A stretch of 64,000 bases of DNA from positions 61,213,264 through 61,277,263 of the forward strand of contig JASWHV010000003.1 in the NCBI GenBank assembly GCA_030760725.1, given 5' to 3'. The DNA is from Neostapfia colusana. Taxonomy: Eukaryota; Streptophyta; Magnoliopsida; Poales; Poaceae. Shown piece by piece: positions 32,970-45,722 of the stretch (within the stretch, counting starts at the first letter, position 1; each line of letters begins with the position of its first letter). The notes below the pieces were generated by a model. That model saw nothing but the letters and a program-made list of their open reading frames with translations. It made no database searches and had not been told where the DNA came from. The position numbers and the translations under genes are program-made.

Positions 32970-34934
32970 CTGCAACCTTACGACAATTAACATCAGTCCC
33001 GCAACATATTGCATGCAGTCCAATAAAATAGGCGTAAAAACATAATGACAATAGAACATGCGATACATCTCGTATGTAGATAATGTAATAACTTTGCACA
33101 AGCTACACCATTACCAGACCAAATACAAGCTAGTTTAATCCAACTTGATGAACCTCCTCTTTGGAAGCTCACCATAACTAGGTTTGGTCACTACGAGACA
33201 TTACTATCGCGTTGTCATCACGTATACTACCCTTTTATCTTCAATACGACACAAACATAGTCTCTAGTAAAAGAAACTTGAGTGAGACCTATACTCAAAT
33301 CTTTCACTAGTTGAAGATAACCTCTCATGAGTATGTTCCACCCCATTGGAAATATTCAAACCCCCCTCTAGGTACAACAATCTCTCACATGAGTTCAACC
33401 GTCATTCCTCTGTCAGAATGACCAGTTTCTACATATCCGAGATTTTGATCTGGTTCTGGGCATCTTCATGACTCAAGCTGAATACCAAAGTTAAAGTTAA
33501 CTCCAGTATCTTTCCAACGAGTCCTTATTTGCCCTCAGATCAGCTCTGGTTAAAAGGTTATGGTAATTCAAAGTCAGCAGAATTTCTGGAAGAATTTCAA
33601 CAGCACCTCCCTTGGGAAGTTGCTGTTTTCAACTCTGGTTTCCACTGAAATCTGTGCCGAAATTTCAGAAACTTTGAATTGCAAAGATGTATCACATATT
33701 CTACCCTTTCTAAGGATGTATCATATGAAAATTTTATATTTTTCTACTGGGAGTTAGATTTGAAAAACAGAACAGTCCAGAGAATGTTTCACTCTGTCCT
33801 GGTTCTGGACAGTTTACATTCCTCTGGGATTTAAGCCATCTCAAGGTGCGTTTCAGCGCTGGAAGTCCACAACAAAGTTGTAGAGTACTTAAATACCTTT
33901 CCAGAACTATATACCACACCTAACTGGGCTAAAAGACCTGTGAGTTATGCCCTGTTGAAGATCAGCAAACTTGCTGCCCAAAACAGAGCACTCTGTTTTT
34001 CAGTCTTTTGGAACTACAGTCATCACTATCCAATTTGTCTACCTAACCAGGGTCCTAAATGTTAAACCTAATGATTTTTAATTCCTTGTTATCATTATTT
34101 TCATGCATATGCCTACAATATCTCGGTACTACGTTCCTCACAAAAGAAAATCCTAACCGGATTATACCTGCATATACGTCTCAAGTGTGGCACTAAACGG
34201 TCTCTCGCACACGTTTACTACACGGATACATATGTGGTTAGCACCTGCAGAAGACCACACAATAATGGTGCACTCAATGGTTGTTTTCATTTCAGGCAGG
34301 ATCATATTTAAAAGTAAATACAAACGCCCGTATCATTGTCATACGGCCGTCCTTGAGTTAGGTCACGTCTCAAGGTACGTGATCGTGTTTCAACACCACA
34401 CGGCGGGGAACCCGAGTATGTCATGAACGGGTCGTCACGGTTGGGAATGTTATCAACCCAACAGATACCACCTACTGCCCTGCAGGGCACGCCGATGGCA
34501 AGCGCTGCGTATGTCCTCCTGGTCTATTTCCAGACGAACACACTCTCGCGTTACTGACCACGCGATGGGGTCTCCACTTACTTGCCTAATGCACGCTAGG
34601 GATCAGTGTTTCATATGAACTCAGGAACATGAAGAGTCCAAGAGTTTCATATTGACGTCTCACACCAAGCTGTGAGACTTATCCCTGAACCACGTTCCTC
34701 GTCAGGGGAGCTAACCGAAATTGAACTGCTTTCGGTGGCGTTCCTTACCAATCTTACCAGAGCGTAGGTGCGTCGTTACATAATGAAAATTCAGAATTAT
34801 AACACATAGATTAGTCTTTGCCACTTTAAGTAACTATGCTAATATAGTTCTTACTTGGGCAAACTACCGATTCCTCACCGTAACCTAAGTTTTCCCATAA
34901 TACAGTCCTTAAGTACTGTGCTATCCCCAATGCG
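32970..34934 (-). other. E4 leader between primer site and gag
   Basis: This 2 kb is homologous to 58397-59959 in E6. It contains a conserved GTTGGG..CCCAAC hairpin (34440-34462) and, on the minus strand, TCTTCTGCAG near 34249, a possible 3' splice site. Short open frames here are conserved only as DNA homology with E6. No protein is recognised. Confidence 0.6.
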
Positions 34935-34946
34935 GCTCTGATACCA
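34935..34946 (-). other. E4 primer-binding site (initiator tRNA-Met type)
   Basis: GCTCTGATACCA on the + strand is TGGTATCAGAGC on the element strand, three bases inside the 5' LTR boundary. Confidence 0.93.
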
Positions 34947-34949
34947 GGC

Positions 34950-37900
34950 TGTGGCGGACCGGAATCCGCTCATCCAGGATCGCAGAGGGTGGTGCCACAC
35001 GATGCGACACCCGACAGCACATGTCATAAGGACACATTATATTACATGGGAAAACAAACTGAATGTACAAAGTAGTACACTACTCAGTTACAAACTATTG
35101 TCTTTATCACGCAGCGGAAGTCTACTATTCTACAACTCACGCCCGCCTAACTAGAAAAAGTCAGTTTCCCAGCCCTAGGGCAACCCACACTAGCTGCACT
35201 CCTCATCTCAGCGCGGCGTGTACGGCTCCCACCAGCCGTGGTCCCCGACGGAGGGTAACCCTCGCCGGTGGACTCGTACTCCGAGTCCGTGGGTGTCTCC
35301 TCACCTGAAAAACACTTAAGCAGCAACCGTGAGCACGAGGGATCAACAAGACTTAAACGACTGACCTAGGCATGAAACTCTACATGAGGGGTACAGAGAA
35401 CATGGGATAGTAACGGTGCATCAAATGGACACGCCTACAAGTTCATCCTTAGTTCATCTTTTAGTCAAAAATTAACAGTTCGAGAATCTGAAATTTAGTA
35501 AGCAATATTTGGTGGCACACATGTAGCAATACAATTATATCATAACAGCAATATTGAATCATAACATTTCATACATTAGTCTACGTTACAACGCAGTGAA
35601 CAAGCGGTACTCGTCACCGTGAGGGACGGCGAATTGACTCGATATACACCTACAGGGAAACCCAAAGAGCACGTCACGTACGCCCACCCGTGGAGCTGCA
35701 CAGCACGCTCACTCGATGTCGTACGGGACAACCTTGCACCCAAGCGCCTAAACGTCGAACCGTTCGCACCGAAACGAGCAGGAGGTTCCCCACACGGAGC
35801 ATCTCTCTATGCCCGTTGGCAGATTTCCACCTTGCTGCCCTCAACCTACACCTATAAATCGGTGTGCTATGCCTTGACGCCCGGAGGTTTAGGCTACATC
35901 GGTTTATCGGGGCCCATATATCCGATATGCCTTCGGTACGTTCAATACTTGTTCAGCAGGGCCGCACACGGATCGGTCCTCAATCGACACGGACAGGGCT
36001 GCGCACACAAGACTTCCTCTTGCTGCGCCCTAGCCCCTGCCTAGTCTCATTTTCATTACTAAAGTGATCTCACATCACTCAACCGAACCCGTGTGTCCCA
36101 AGCCTATCTCGCGAGTAGATTCCAACTACTCGACTTGTACCGAAGTCCTATGAATCATTAAGCATAGCCTGTCTACTCGAGGTCTTAGACACTACCCTCA
36201 CTCTTAGGGAAAGATTCTGGTCATGCACGTTGGGTTCCATTCATCCTACACCTAATGCACCTTCACACATCACCCTAATTATGTGAACAAAGCAAAACTT
36301 GATAAAAGAGTTAATGCAAACCGGGGCTTGCCTTGTTGCTGCTGGTCAGTAGTTAGCTCTTCTTCCGGAAGGAGGAAGTCAAGTACTTCCGGAGCCTCCT
36401 CGCCTTCAGTGACTACACGTTAATAAAATACTATATGTTAATGAATATGCATATAAATTTATTGTAATGCTGCTGCTATTAGTTCTAATAACCAGTTTCT
36501 AACAACTGGAACTCTGTTCAAGAATTTAAAATGGAACTGGGGGTTAGTGGTTTGGTTTTGGACCTGAGCACATGATTAAGTGCTAAGTGGTTTTCCCCCT
36601 CTTCTATATTAATCCCTCAAGTGGTTTCACAGAACAGGGGTGATCCAGAGCTCCAATGGAGCTGAGAATTTTTGTGTGAGTTCCTTGTCACAAGACAACT
36701 CTCTGGATCAAAATTTAGCACTTGTCATTGAGTGGTTTGTTCAGAATAATTCTTTTAGCAAATAAGCAAAGAAGAATTAATTCTGAGGTAACACCCCTGT
36801 TCATGCCCAACTTAGTGAACTGCAATTTCCATTATAGCTCACAGAATCTGCATGAATTTTCCTAGCATTTTTGCAGCTAAGATTTGCCCAGAACTGAATT
36901 TCCAAGTTTTGGGAATTCTCTGAAAATGTTTCTGTATTCAAATGAACACAGCACATTCAAATTTGAATTACTCTGATACAATCAACTCCAAATGGTCTAA
37001 AACTTTTACAGGGGTTCACTAACATTCTAAAGAACACTCTGGTAAAATTTGGGGATTTTTGAATGAACCAAACTCCCTCTAAAATTCTTCTTCTGAAAAG
37101 CTTTAAAGAATTTTTCCAGAATTAAATAATAGGTTTCATACAAATTGGGTTGTATAAGTGGATAGAGCTAGGCAAGATGAATCCAACCCAATTTGAATCA
37201 CTAAATGTGGAGCTTCCTAGCAAAAGTTATGGGGTTCTAAAGTTTGAACTAAATCTGAAATTCTAAATAAATCGGGGAAACATTTAAACTCTGACCGTGG
37301 GCCCGTTACCCACGTGTCACTGCTGGAGCTGAGCCACACGGGGCTACAGACCCCTTCCCGCGCAGCCACACTTGATCCCGGGGCTGCAGTAGATCTGTAT
37401 TTTAACTCCCCATCACTGACACATGGGGCCCGCGGGTCGTCTTCTTCCTCGCGTTCCCGCGCCCGCGCGCCGCCGGGCTCGCCGGAGACACGCTGATACT
37501 TGCCGCCCGGCCAACTCTCGCGCTCTCCCTTGCCGCCAGAGCCTAGTTCCACCTGCTGAACATGCTGGCACCCTCTCCCCCGGCCGGCGGTGGGTCTAAC
37601 CTAGCCGGCGACGGTGCAGCGGCTCGGCAACCCTTCGGTCACGTCGCCCGGCCAGCTTAGCCCGCCAAAACACCGTTGAACCGGTGCTATAGCACCAGGG
37701 AATCTCAGGGAAGGTCGAAAAGGTCATGCAATGGCTCGGGGAGAGCTCTAACCTAGCCGTCACTGTGAGCCCGACCCTTCCCGCCATAACCGCGGTTGGA
37801 AAACCGGGAAATACGCCGGCTACAGCCAAAATTAGGCTAGGGTTGCGAAGCAAACTTGGGCGCCGTCAAGTCTAGCTCCTGTGAGTGCAGTATGACGTGC

Positions 37901-38991
37901 TCTAAGCAAGTATACATCGGGAATTTACGGGTTTCTTACCAGAAGGTGGCTCTGCACCGTTCGGAGGGAAATCTCAAATTTCTCTGCCGATGATCTACGG
38001 TTGATCCTGAGCTTCGGGGGTGAGTTGCCTGGACGTCGTGCGCTTCTAGAAATGGCCTAACTTGGCCGTGACACGCCGCGGTTGGCTCTCGGTTCTATGG
38101 CGGCCGGCCGGGAAATTGGTTTACCTCGGTGTGTGGAGGCGAAACTCACGTAGGAATGGTGTGGGGATGTTGGAGGAGAGCCCATGGTGCTGTTTGGTTG
38201 CTCAACCGAAGCTTTGCACGCGAGCTAGGGTGGCGATCGATCGAGCGGACGGTGTTGGCAGCTCGGGCTGTTTCTTGCGCGAAGGGAAAGGAACAAGCGA
38301 CGTTCTTCGGTACCGTGGGATAACAGAGGCGCGGCAGTAGGGCAAAGACGCTAGGCAGCTTTCCAGCGGACGGGAATTCCAAAGGAGGTGGCTGCCGGCT
38401 GCTCCTCGGTGTCACACGCAGAGGCGTCGGCTGCTCGGTTTACTTCGCGTGGGAGGTAATCAAACTACGACCGTGTGCTTCACTGAGGACTTTTGCAATT
38501 GTTTAGTTTCCTCCAATGACAAGTGGGTCCCACTAGTCAGTTCTCCCCCACCTCTCAAAAGATCTCCAAAAATTTGGCAAGTGATGAATTCAAATGTTTG
38601 GAGTTTCCAGCTGAGATACATTTGTATGGTTGGGCAAATTCCCTCAAATTCAAATGTATATTTGAATTCTTTGCACATTTGGATCCTTTTTGGAAAAATG
38701 GGTAGCAAACCTTTTCAAAAATTATTGAAACTTTGCCTCCCCACTAATTTGGACCTAAGGAATCCAAATATGCACTTTGATCCTTGTGTTGGCTGCTGCA
38801 ACCATGAGTTTGAATGCAACAGTTTTGAATCACCCTCTCATGTGTTATCATAAGTGTAGAAAGTTTGAACTAATACCCTTTTGATGGAGGTTACTTGCTC
38901 TTCACAATTCTTCACAAGATATTCACCACAAAACTATGGTGTTGTGAGGTGATGAAAATTTTTTGCAAGACCCTTTTCTTGGGCTTTTACA
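34950..38991 (-). repeat. E4 5' LTR, 4042 bp
   Basis: TGTGGCGG at the left end and TTTTACA at the right end give TG..CA termini. It is the uninterrupted copy that shows what the nested insertion removed from the left LTR (35588-35707). It carries a TTCCGCTG motif (35112-35119, complement), a hairpin (35330-35345), a candidate last exon with a 1-nt deletion, a mini-exon and a GTAAGAAA donor at 37938. Confidence 0.93.
36332..36412 (-). other. Candidate mini-exon in E4 5' LTR (acidic, 81 nt)
   Basis: On the minus strand it follows AACGTGTAG and is followed by ACAAG/GCAAGC, a GC-type donor. It reads two bases, 26 codons (TEGEEAPEVLDFLLPEEE, then Q-rich) and one base. The copy at 25713-25793 is open too. 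The E6 exon starts TEVEDAPEPLDVLPPE, clearly the same peptide family. Confidence 0.5.
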
Positions 38992-38996
38992 CCGTG
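38992..38996. repeat. E4 target-site duplication, right copy (CCGTG)
   Basis: Identical to 9241-9245. Confidence 0.93.
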
Positions 38997-39769
38997 CCTC
39001 TGCCGCCCCGAGTCTCCGCCTGGCCGCCCCCGGCCTCCTCCACGCCCAGGCCAGCCACACCTTTCTAGTGCCTCTGCACAGGCCAGCCCAACCCAGCGGC
39101 CCATATACTTCCTCTTCCTCTCTGGTTTAGGCTACGAACGCCCTTTTCCGCATCGTCCCCAGCCCTCCGCTGTCCCACCACCTATTTGCTTCATTTGATT
39201 ATTTAGTTGAATATTATGTATAAAATTGAGTGTTTATTAGATGCCCTCATGACGGTTAGCTATATATATACACTGTCGTGAGAGCATATGCAACATATGT
39301 TATTTACGATTGCTCCGGACCAGGTTGCTGCGTCACCCTCTCCATCGCGACGGCGGCGGGAGCCTGAAGGCCTCGAACCTCCAACCTTCGAGCACCCAAG
39401 GACGCGAAGGGATGCTCGACGAGAGCTATCGGTCCGGGCTCGGCGCCCGACTGACCTCCCTCCGACGCTCGACTGCTCTTCCGCCGTGACCCATCGCAGA
39501 AGGGTACAAGGAACACCTATGACCCATGTCTGGTGCCAAGCCCCCGAAAGGCCGGCGGGCTTTGGATTCATCCTTCTCTCGTTGTTCTTGAGACCCTGGA
39601 CATGTCAAAAGATTAGGTCGCATGGACGCATACCCTCGCTTTAATGGTCACCCCTATTCTTTTCCCCCCTCTCTCTTTCATTTCTCTCTCTCTCTCTCGT
39701 AAATGACTCAAAAATGAATGAGTAATGTAAACCTTTAGAATATGCATCACCCGTTTTAAACCAGCCCGT

Positions 39770-39792
39770 CTCACATGCGTTACGCATGTGAG
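39770..39792. repeat. 23-bp perfect palindrome CTCACATGCG-TTA-CGCATGTGAG
   Basis: Ten-base arms pair exactly around three bases. It is unlike the TTTACGACGG repeats and has no assigned role. Confidence 0.85.
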
Positions 39793-40129
39793 CCGGGTAG
39801 GTTCGGAATTGCCCATTTTTGGACAGCCTAGGATTGATGACCGAGGGGGCGTGCCTATGATGAGACGTGGGTCTGAATCTGAACGAGATTTCGAAAAAGT
39901 AACCCTGATGTTCTCTGCTGCACCATTATCAGCGTGCAGTCGGAGAACAGCGGGGTTATGCTGCCGAAATTTGTCTGGATTCGGACCTGGCGTCTCGTCA
40001 GAAGCACGTTCCTCTCGGTCACTCTTGGGTGGGTTTAGGACCTATCTGTCCCAACAGAAATATGGTCGTGACATATAGTAAAGTATAAATTAACGATATT
40101 TTCTATGTCTTTAATTTGTAGGCTCAAAC

Positions 40130-40231
40130 ATGGGTGAAGACCGTAGTTGGATGTATACTGGTTGGAACAAGAAAGATGGTCACTCAGATGAATGGTTCGC
40201 AAAAACATATGCTTTTGTAGATCGAGCTTTT
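40130..40231 (+). pseudogene. CACTA transposase, N-terminal transposase-associated domain (34 codons, truncated)
   Basis: After TTTGTAGGCTCAAAC, resembling a 3' splice site, ATG opens GEDRSWMYTGW..HSDEWFAKTYAFVDRAF. This is the characteristic start of plant En/Spm-type transposases (transposase-associated domain: DRSWMY, then an acidic/aromatic helix). The frame is cut after the F codon by the TG of the E5 LTR. The rest of the gene would lie beyond E5, the copia element and E6, outside the window. Confidence 0.75.
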
Positions 40232-43200
40232 TGACAGGTGCCCGGACCCGATCACGGGGCCGTGCCGCTCGCACGGGAATCGCATTGAGTGGTGCTGTGA
40301 TATGTGGCACCCAACAACACACATATAAGTAAAACCGTATCACATAAATCAAGAGCGGAAGCTTACAAGTGTTCTTTGTATATAATTTACATCAAATATC
40401 TACAGCAGAAGACTAGTTCATCTCACGTTTATTATCTAATAAGCACTCGAGAAGATGTCCAACTCGCGGGCTCTTCTCGCTAGCAACATGAAGACAACTG
40501 CAGCAGCTGGGTTCTCCATGTGTTAAATGACTCGGAAGTCTCCGAGTCTCATCGAACAACCTCCTCATAGCATCTATGTTAAACTACAAAACCACTCATA
40601 TAGCAAGCGTAAGCACACAGGCTCAGCAAGACTGATCCATCTTCTCTAAACAAGAAACACTACATGCACGACGGATTGAAAAGGGTTGTTGAATTTGCAT
40701 AAAGGACTCACCTACACTTGATCCTTAACTTTCAAATTTAAGCCTCATTTTAAATACCTTGAGCCGAGCAGCATCGCAACTCCACAATCAAACAAGAAAC
40801 GCTTTGTTGCGATGCTTCTTGCACAAGGTGAAGTAAAGTTTAATTGACACTATCTCTAACTCAAGCATGGTTGCAATACAATTTAGAGCACAATACTTAT
40901 CAAATTCAAAGTATCACTTCAGTTCTTACCACGTCAAGACGCAGTGGGCAAGTATGCTCATATGACCACGAACGACGGTGATTCGAATCAGTACACGCCC
41001 GGACTACATGACACGTACACCCATACTCTGAGTTGGCAGCAGCAACCTCGACTGATGTTGTACGCAGCCACCTTTCCCAAGTTCTTCCACACCGGACAAA
41101 ATACGATCACCCGGAACAGCAATCTCCCTCAAGGTACATACCCGTAGTGATATGTTCTTGAGCGAGTTACTTCCTGCTGTACTGACGCCGAAAGCCTAAG
41201 CTGATTGGAAAAGTTCCAATGTGGATCTCACGAGGTACATCGGTTCCCTAGGTCCCATATAGCCAGTATGCGTCCGGTACACAACTCAAACTTGTCCAAC
41301 AGAGCCTAATACGGACGGGCCTTAACTGACACAGGCAGGGCTGTGCGCGCACGGTCCGCAACCTGCTACATCTCAATCTCCCTGCCCGGTCTCAATTTCT
41401 CACTTGTGATTTTTTCTCAATACTTCTATTTCATGACCCATTCCGATGAAACCAAGCACTAAACTCGCGAGTAGATTCCAACTACTCAACTTCTACCGGT
41501 CCTTCCAAACTAACATTTAGCGTAGCCCAAATCCACTCAAGGAGGTGCTAATCTACCCTTTCTCTCTTAGGTAAATATAGTCATGCAATTAGGTTTTCAA
41601 TATCATCTAGACCTAATACAATCAATACTTCATAGCTATGATCTCTAAAAATGAAAAGACTTTATAAAATCGGTTGAATGCAAACCGAGGCTTGCCTGTT
41701 TTGCAGGTGACTAAGAATGTAAATTCAGTTAGTGTCGTCGATCACTTGAGGCTTGATCACCTTACTTATTGATCCAACTCCCTTTTGCTTCACAATCTCC
41801 CACGTCGATGACTATACGATATGACATGCATATGTATTTAATTGTAAAGCTTTTGCTAACAAGGTCTAATGACAAGTTAGAAACTGAAACTCTGTTCTAG
41901 AATTTAAAATGACACTGGTGCTAGTGGGTGGGTTTTGGGTTAAGCAAAAATGATTAAGGCTAAGTGCCTCCCTCACTTTGTGGTTTAATCATCAAAACGG
42001 GGTACACAGAAAAGTGAGGATCCCGAGCTCCAATGGAGCTGAAATTTTTCATGTGAGTTCCTTGTCACACTAAATTAATCTGGACCAAAAATTAGCATTT
42101 TTCATTGAGTGGTTGATTCAGAACAATTCTCTAAGCAATTAAGCAAAAAAGAATTAATTTTGAAGTAACTCACATGGTCATGCCAAACTTAGTGAACTAC
42201 CATTTCAATTATAGTTCATAGAGCCTGTATGAATTTTCCTAGCATTTTTTTTGGAGCTCAGAATTGCCCAGAAATGATTTTACAACTGATGAGTTGTTTA
42301 GACCCGATCTTCCGAAAGGTAGGTCGATTGAAGTGGAAATCTCGACGTTGATGATCCGAGGAACTCGAGCAGACCCGAACACCCCTGCAATCACTACACC
42401 ACTGCTCCGTTGGTTATCAACCGTGCTTCACACGCTTGACCTCGCCAAGAAGGCTATCCCTGCAGGTGCAACCGAGAACACAAGCAAGAACGACGAAGAT
42501 GCAATCCGAAATTGCGAAATTGGGGTCTCACAAACTGTAGAACGGCGTAAGTGTTTAATCTAAGCAAAACCCACCAAATATGGCCGGCGGCTGCAGTATT
42601 TAAAGGCTAGGGTTCGACCATAAGACCCTTAGACGCGTCCCTAATGGACTCATACGGAATACAAGGCCCGAAAGCCCAATACGGTGGTGCAACACCGGAC
42701 AGAACTCTGAATTCAACTTGTTTCAACAACTCCCAACGACTCCGGGTGAATTTTAATGTGGGACCAGAACCATTGCAAATTTTATCTTCTCATATTTCCA
42801 TGCATATGTGGAACGTCAAAAAAAGAGTCCGTATGCATCCTGGGCGTCCGTTTTAAGATGTACTGCTCCTGGACTCCGAGTTGAACTCGAGTCCGAGTTG
42901 GTGACTGTTTCCATCAACTTCTGGACGTCCCATCTGATTCTCCACGTCCCCAAATCCTCCTCCCTTTACTTGTTGATCATGTCCATGGTTTCTAATAACG
43001 ATTAAATCATTTAATAGCAATCCATTCTCAAAATCACATGGGTAGGAAGTTAGGAACGAGTTCACCTGCTGATTTAGTAACCGTGCTCGTCCTCTTGTGA
43101 TTGGTCCTTGTATATCAATGTGAGTATCAACTGTTGTGATGTCCTCATCAACAACCTTGGGACTTTTTCTGAAAAAGTTTCTATATTCATTTGAATACAG

Positions 43201-43638
43201 TAAATTGAAATCTGGATTCTCCTAACCAATCAAATCTAAATGAGCTTAAAATGTTACAGGAGTTCAATAATATCCTAATGATTATTCTGGAAAATATGAG
43301 GATTTCTATATGAACCAAACTCCCTCTAAGATTCTTTTGCTGAAAAAATTTAAAGAATTTTCCAGAATTAAATATTGGTTTTCATACAAATTGGGTTGCA
43401 TAATTGGATAGTATTTTTCAACCATAACCTAAACTAATTTGAATCACTAAATTTGGAGTTTCCTAGCAAAAGATATGGCCTTCTAAAGTTTGATGGAAAA
43501 TCTGTAATTTGAATTAAATCAGGAAAAATTCAAATCTCTGACAGTGCCCCACGGGGTGACGTGGCGAGTTCTCAGATGACGACACACAAGGCTGCAAACT
43601 TAATCCGCACAGCCACAAACCGATCCGGTGACGCGGAT
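40232..43638 (-). repeat. E5: LTR of a Tekay-type retrotransposon, minus strand, truncated by copia insertion
   Basis: TGACAGGTGCCCGG opens an LTR whose distal 400 bp parallel E4: GTGGTGCTGTGATATGTGGCACCC, AGCGGAAG at 40354 and a hairpin TAAGC..GCTCA at 40611-40626. The middle also parallels E4, with CTCGCGAGTAGATTCC at 41464 and CAAACCGAGGCTTGCC near 41683. A mini-exon homologue at 41696-41811 has intact splice-like borders but stops inside. A solo LTR interrupts at 42287. The copia element cuts it at 43638; the rest and any internal region lie outside. CTTTT (40227-40231) would be the left target duplication. Confidence 0.8.
42287..43150 (-). repeat. Solo LTR of another Ty3/gypsy family, 864 bp, target duplication ACAAC
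   Basis: ACAAC at 42282-42286 and 43151-43155 flank TGATGAG..CTCATCA, a 7-bp inverted terminal repeat with TG..CA ends. The E5 LTR continues on either side. On the minus strand the first bases are open and read IQGPITRGRARLLNQQV, the conserved C-terminal tail of a plant gypsy polyprotein, so pol coding continues into the LTR. An ORF reads on to 42853. A minus-strand TATA-like TTTAAATACTGC lies at 42593-42604. No internal region is present, as expected after LTR-LTR recombination. Confidence 0.85.
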
Positions 43639-45051
43639 TGAAATCACCTAGAGGGGGGTGAATAGGCTAAAGTGCCAGAAATGACTTAATTAAATGAAAT
43701 TAGAACACAATGGCCGGACTAGTCTGGCTCAGGGGCGGACTAGTCTGGTTTGCTTGCTGAAAAGCCTAAAAGGGCCGGACTAGTCTGCCTTAGTGGCGGA
43801 CTAGTCTGGTCAAATTGCTGGAAAAGCCTAAAACTTAGTTTTTACGGGGGTTTTCTCCAGATTTTAGTTTAACAAAATATGAATGAAACAACTAGCAATC
43901 CTATATTACAAGTGTGATAGAATATTGAAATGAATTGCAGGATTGTGATGATGTATACTCTAATCGCGAGATAATTAAAACAAACCCTAAGCAATCTTGA
44001 TATTTAAAGAAATGTACTTGCAAGAGAGACACTGAGGATTTTTTCCGGAGGTTCGATTCCACTCAGGAATCTACGTCCCCGTTGAGGAGTCCACAAAGGA
44101 CTGGGTCTAACAACCCTTTCCTCACCAAGTCGCCACTAAGGCCAACCCGGTTTTTCACTATCTCAAGGGTGAACTTACAAAGTTTGGGACTGCTCACAAT
44201 ATGAGGCTCCCACTTGATCACTTCTACAAAGATTCACCGATCTTACAAGCCACAGGTCACACCAAGTGCACAAGATCACTCTGAGAGCCTTAAACGCGAA
44301 GTTCTTCCTTCTCCTCTTCTCACACAACCAAATTCACTTAGGATTTGATTCAAGAGGGTGAGTAGGCAACGGAGAAGGCTTGGAGAGGCTCTAGAAAGGC
44401 TGTGGCAGCGCTAGGGTTCCAGAGTTGTTTAAATGAGGTCAGGGCCTCACCTTTTATAGAAGTCCCGAAGCCAACCGTTGCCACCTACCAAGAGTTCGGA
44501 CTAGTCCGCCTTACATCGGACTAGTCCGATCTCACACAGGAACTCTTTGTCCGTATGAAAACGGACAAGTCTGGCTAGCCCGGGCTAGTTCGGCCACTGT
44601 GGCGGACAAGTCCGGTCTACCAGGACTTAGTCCCAAAACACTCTCACCAAGAGAGAAACGGACTAGTCCGTCCCAAATAGACAAGTCCGAACTCAGTCAG
44701 GAACTCTTAATCCGTCCCAAAACGGACTAAGCCATGGGTCTTCCGGCCAGCCCAACTTTACCTCTCTACATCTCTCCACTAAGGATTTGACACTTCTAAC
44801 GCTTTGAGCTCTCTTCTATGATCTCAATGCACTTGACACACACACTCTCACTTTTACACGGCTAGCCTACTAAAGACTCAAGTGAAACCCTAGAGTCTTC
44901 GACGCCGTTCTTCATATTTTTCCCTTTTTTTTGAGAGTTTAGGTGTCCGCCTTGGAAATGTCCTGTGCTTATGATCATCTCAGCTCATTAGTCTCTTAAT
45001 TTATCATCATCAATCATCCAAAACCTACGGGGATACCTAGATGCACTTACA
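43639..45051 (-). repeat. Copia 3' LTR, 1413 bp
   Basis: It starts TGAAATCACCTAG and ends CACTTACA (TGTAAGTGCATC on the element strand). It contains about ten copies or variants of the palindrome GGACTAGTCC / GGACAAGTCC at 43714-43810 and 44495-44710. Confidence 0.92.
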
Positions 45052-45722
45052 ATCTCCCCCTTTTTGATGATTGATGTCAACACATTAAGTTACAACATAG
45101 GAGGTAAAAAATTGATTTTCATAACAAATGTACGTATGCAAAACTCTCCCTGAATGTCTGCAAGGGTAAAAGAGGGGAATTGACATACATTCACATGTTA
45201 TGGTGGGGTGCCTACGTGTTGTGTTAAAAAATGTAATAAGGCAATAAGCATAGCAAGGAGCAACAATGATCAAATATAAACGATAAAATCCAACACGTAG
45301 TGTTACACAAAACATAGTCATGCATAAAACATAAATAACCATGTCCAAGGATCTATTACAAGATAGTCATGTCCAAAACATAGATGTCCAAAGGATCTAT
45401 TACAAGACTAGAAGATGATAAAAGGAAATGATATCCTTTCCCATCTCTCCCCCTTTGGCATCAAGTCACCAAAAAAGGAAAAGAGGTGAGAAGATACGAC
45501 TAAGTCTACTCGTCATCTTCTTCGTCTTCTTCATCTCCATTCTCATCGCTCTCCGTGGCCTCCATATCCTCTTCCTCCTCATCGGCGGTGGTGGATGGAG
45601 GCACGGCCTTGGAGGAGCTTCCATCTTCCTTGAACTAGGCGAGCTCATCAGCGGTGAACTCTGGATATGGAGTAAGTTCTCCATAACTCTCTTCGGGAGG
45701 AGACATGGGTACCTCAAGCTTA
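45052..45722 (-). other. Copia polypurine tract and 3' region
   Basis: On the element strand CAAAAAGGGGGAGAT (45052-45066) adjoins the LTR. The rest is noncoding apart from 45506-45722. There, the minus strand in another frame carries the original acidic C-terminus of the upstream ORF (a run of E and D ending at 45506-45508), interrupted by two TAG codons. Confidence 0.75.

Larger units (their letters stand above)
9246..38991 (-). mobile_element. E4: Ty3/gypsy Tekay/Del-type retrotransposon with nested insertion
   Basis: On the minus strand the order is 5' LTR (34950-38991), primer site (34935-34946), leader, gag-pol (32969 to 28403), polypurine tract (28392-28410) and 3' LTR (28391 to 25089, then 9884 to 9246). 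The left LTR was split by the E2/E3 composite. About 120 bp of LTR present at 35588-35707 are missing at that break. The target duplication is CCGTG. E4 and E6 are members of related families, judged by their polyproteins, leaders and LTRs. Confidence 0.93.
38997..40231 (+). mobile_element. CACTA-like DNA transposon remnant, right part
   Basis: It continues the sequence broken at 9245. It has a GC-rich start and an imperfect inverted pair CTCATGACGG..CTGTCGTGAG near 39248-39284, like the left-hand palindromes. It also has a (TC)n run at 39683-39698, a perfect palindrome at 39770-39792 and the first coding exon of a CACTA transposase at 40130. It is cut at 40231 by E5. Several open frames in 39260-39645 have no recognisable product. 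Confidence 0.55.

Noticed and set aside
39260..39644. Possible host gene fragment with overlapping frames on both strands
   Set aside because: The frames are arginine/serine-rich on both strands, no domain or splice structure is convincing, and the stretch sits within the transposon remnant.
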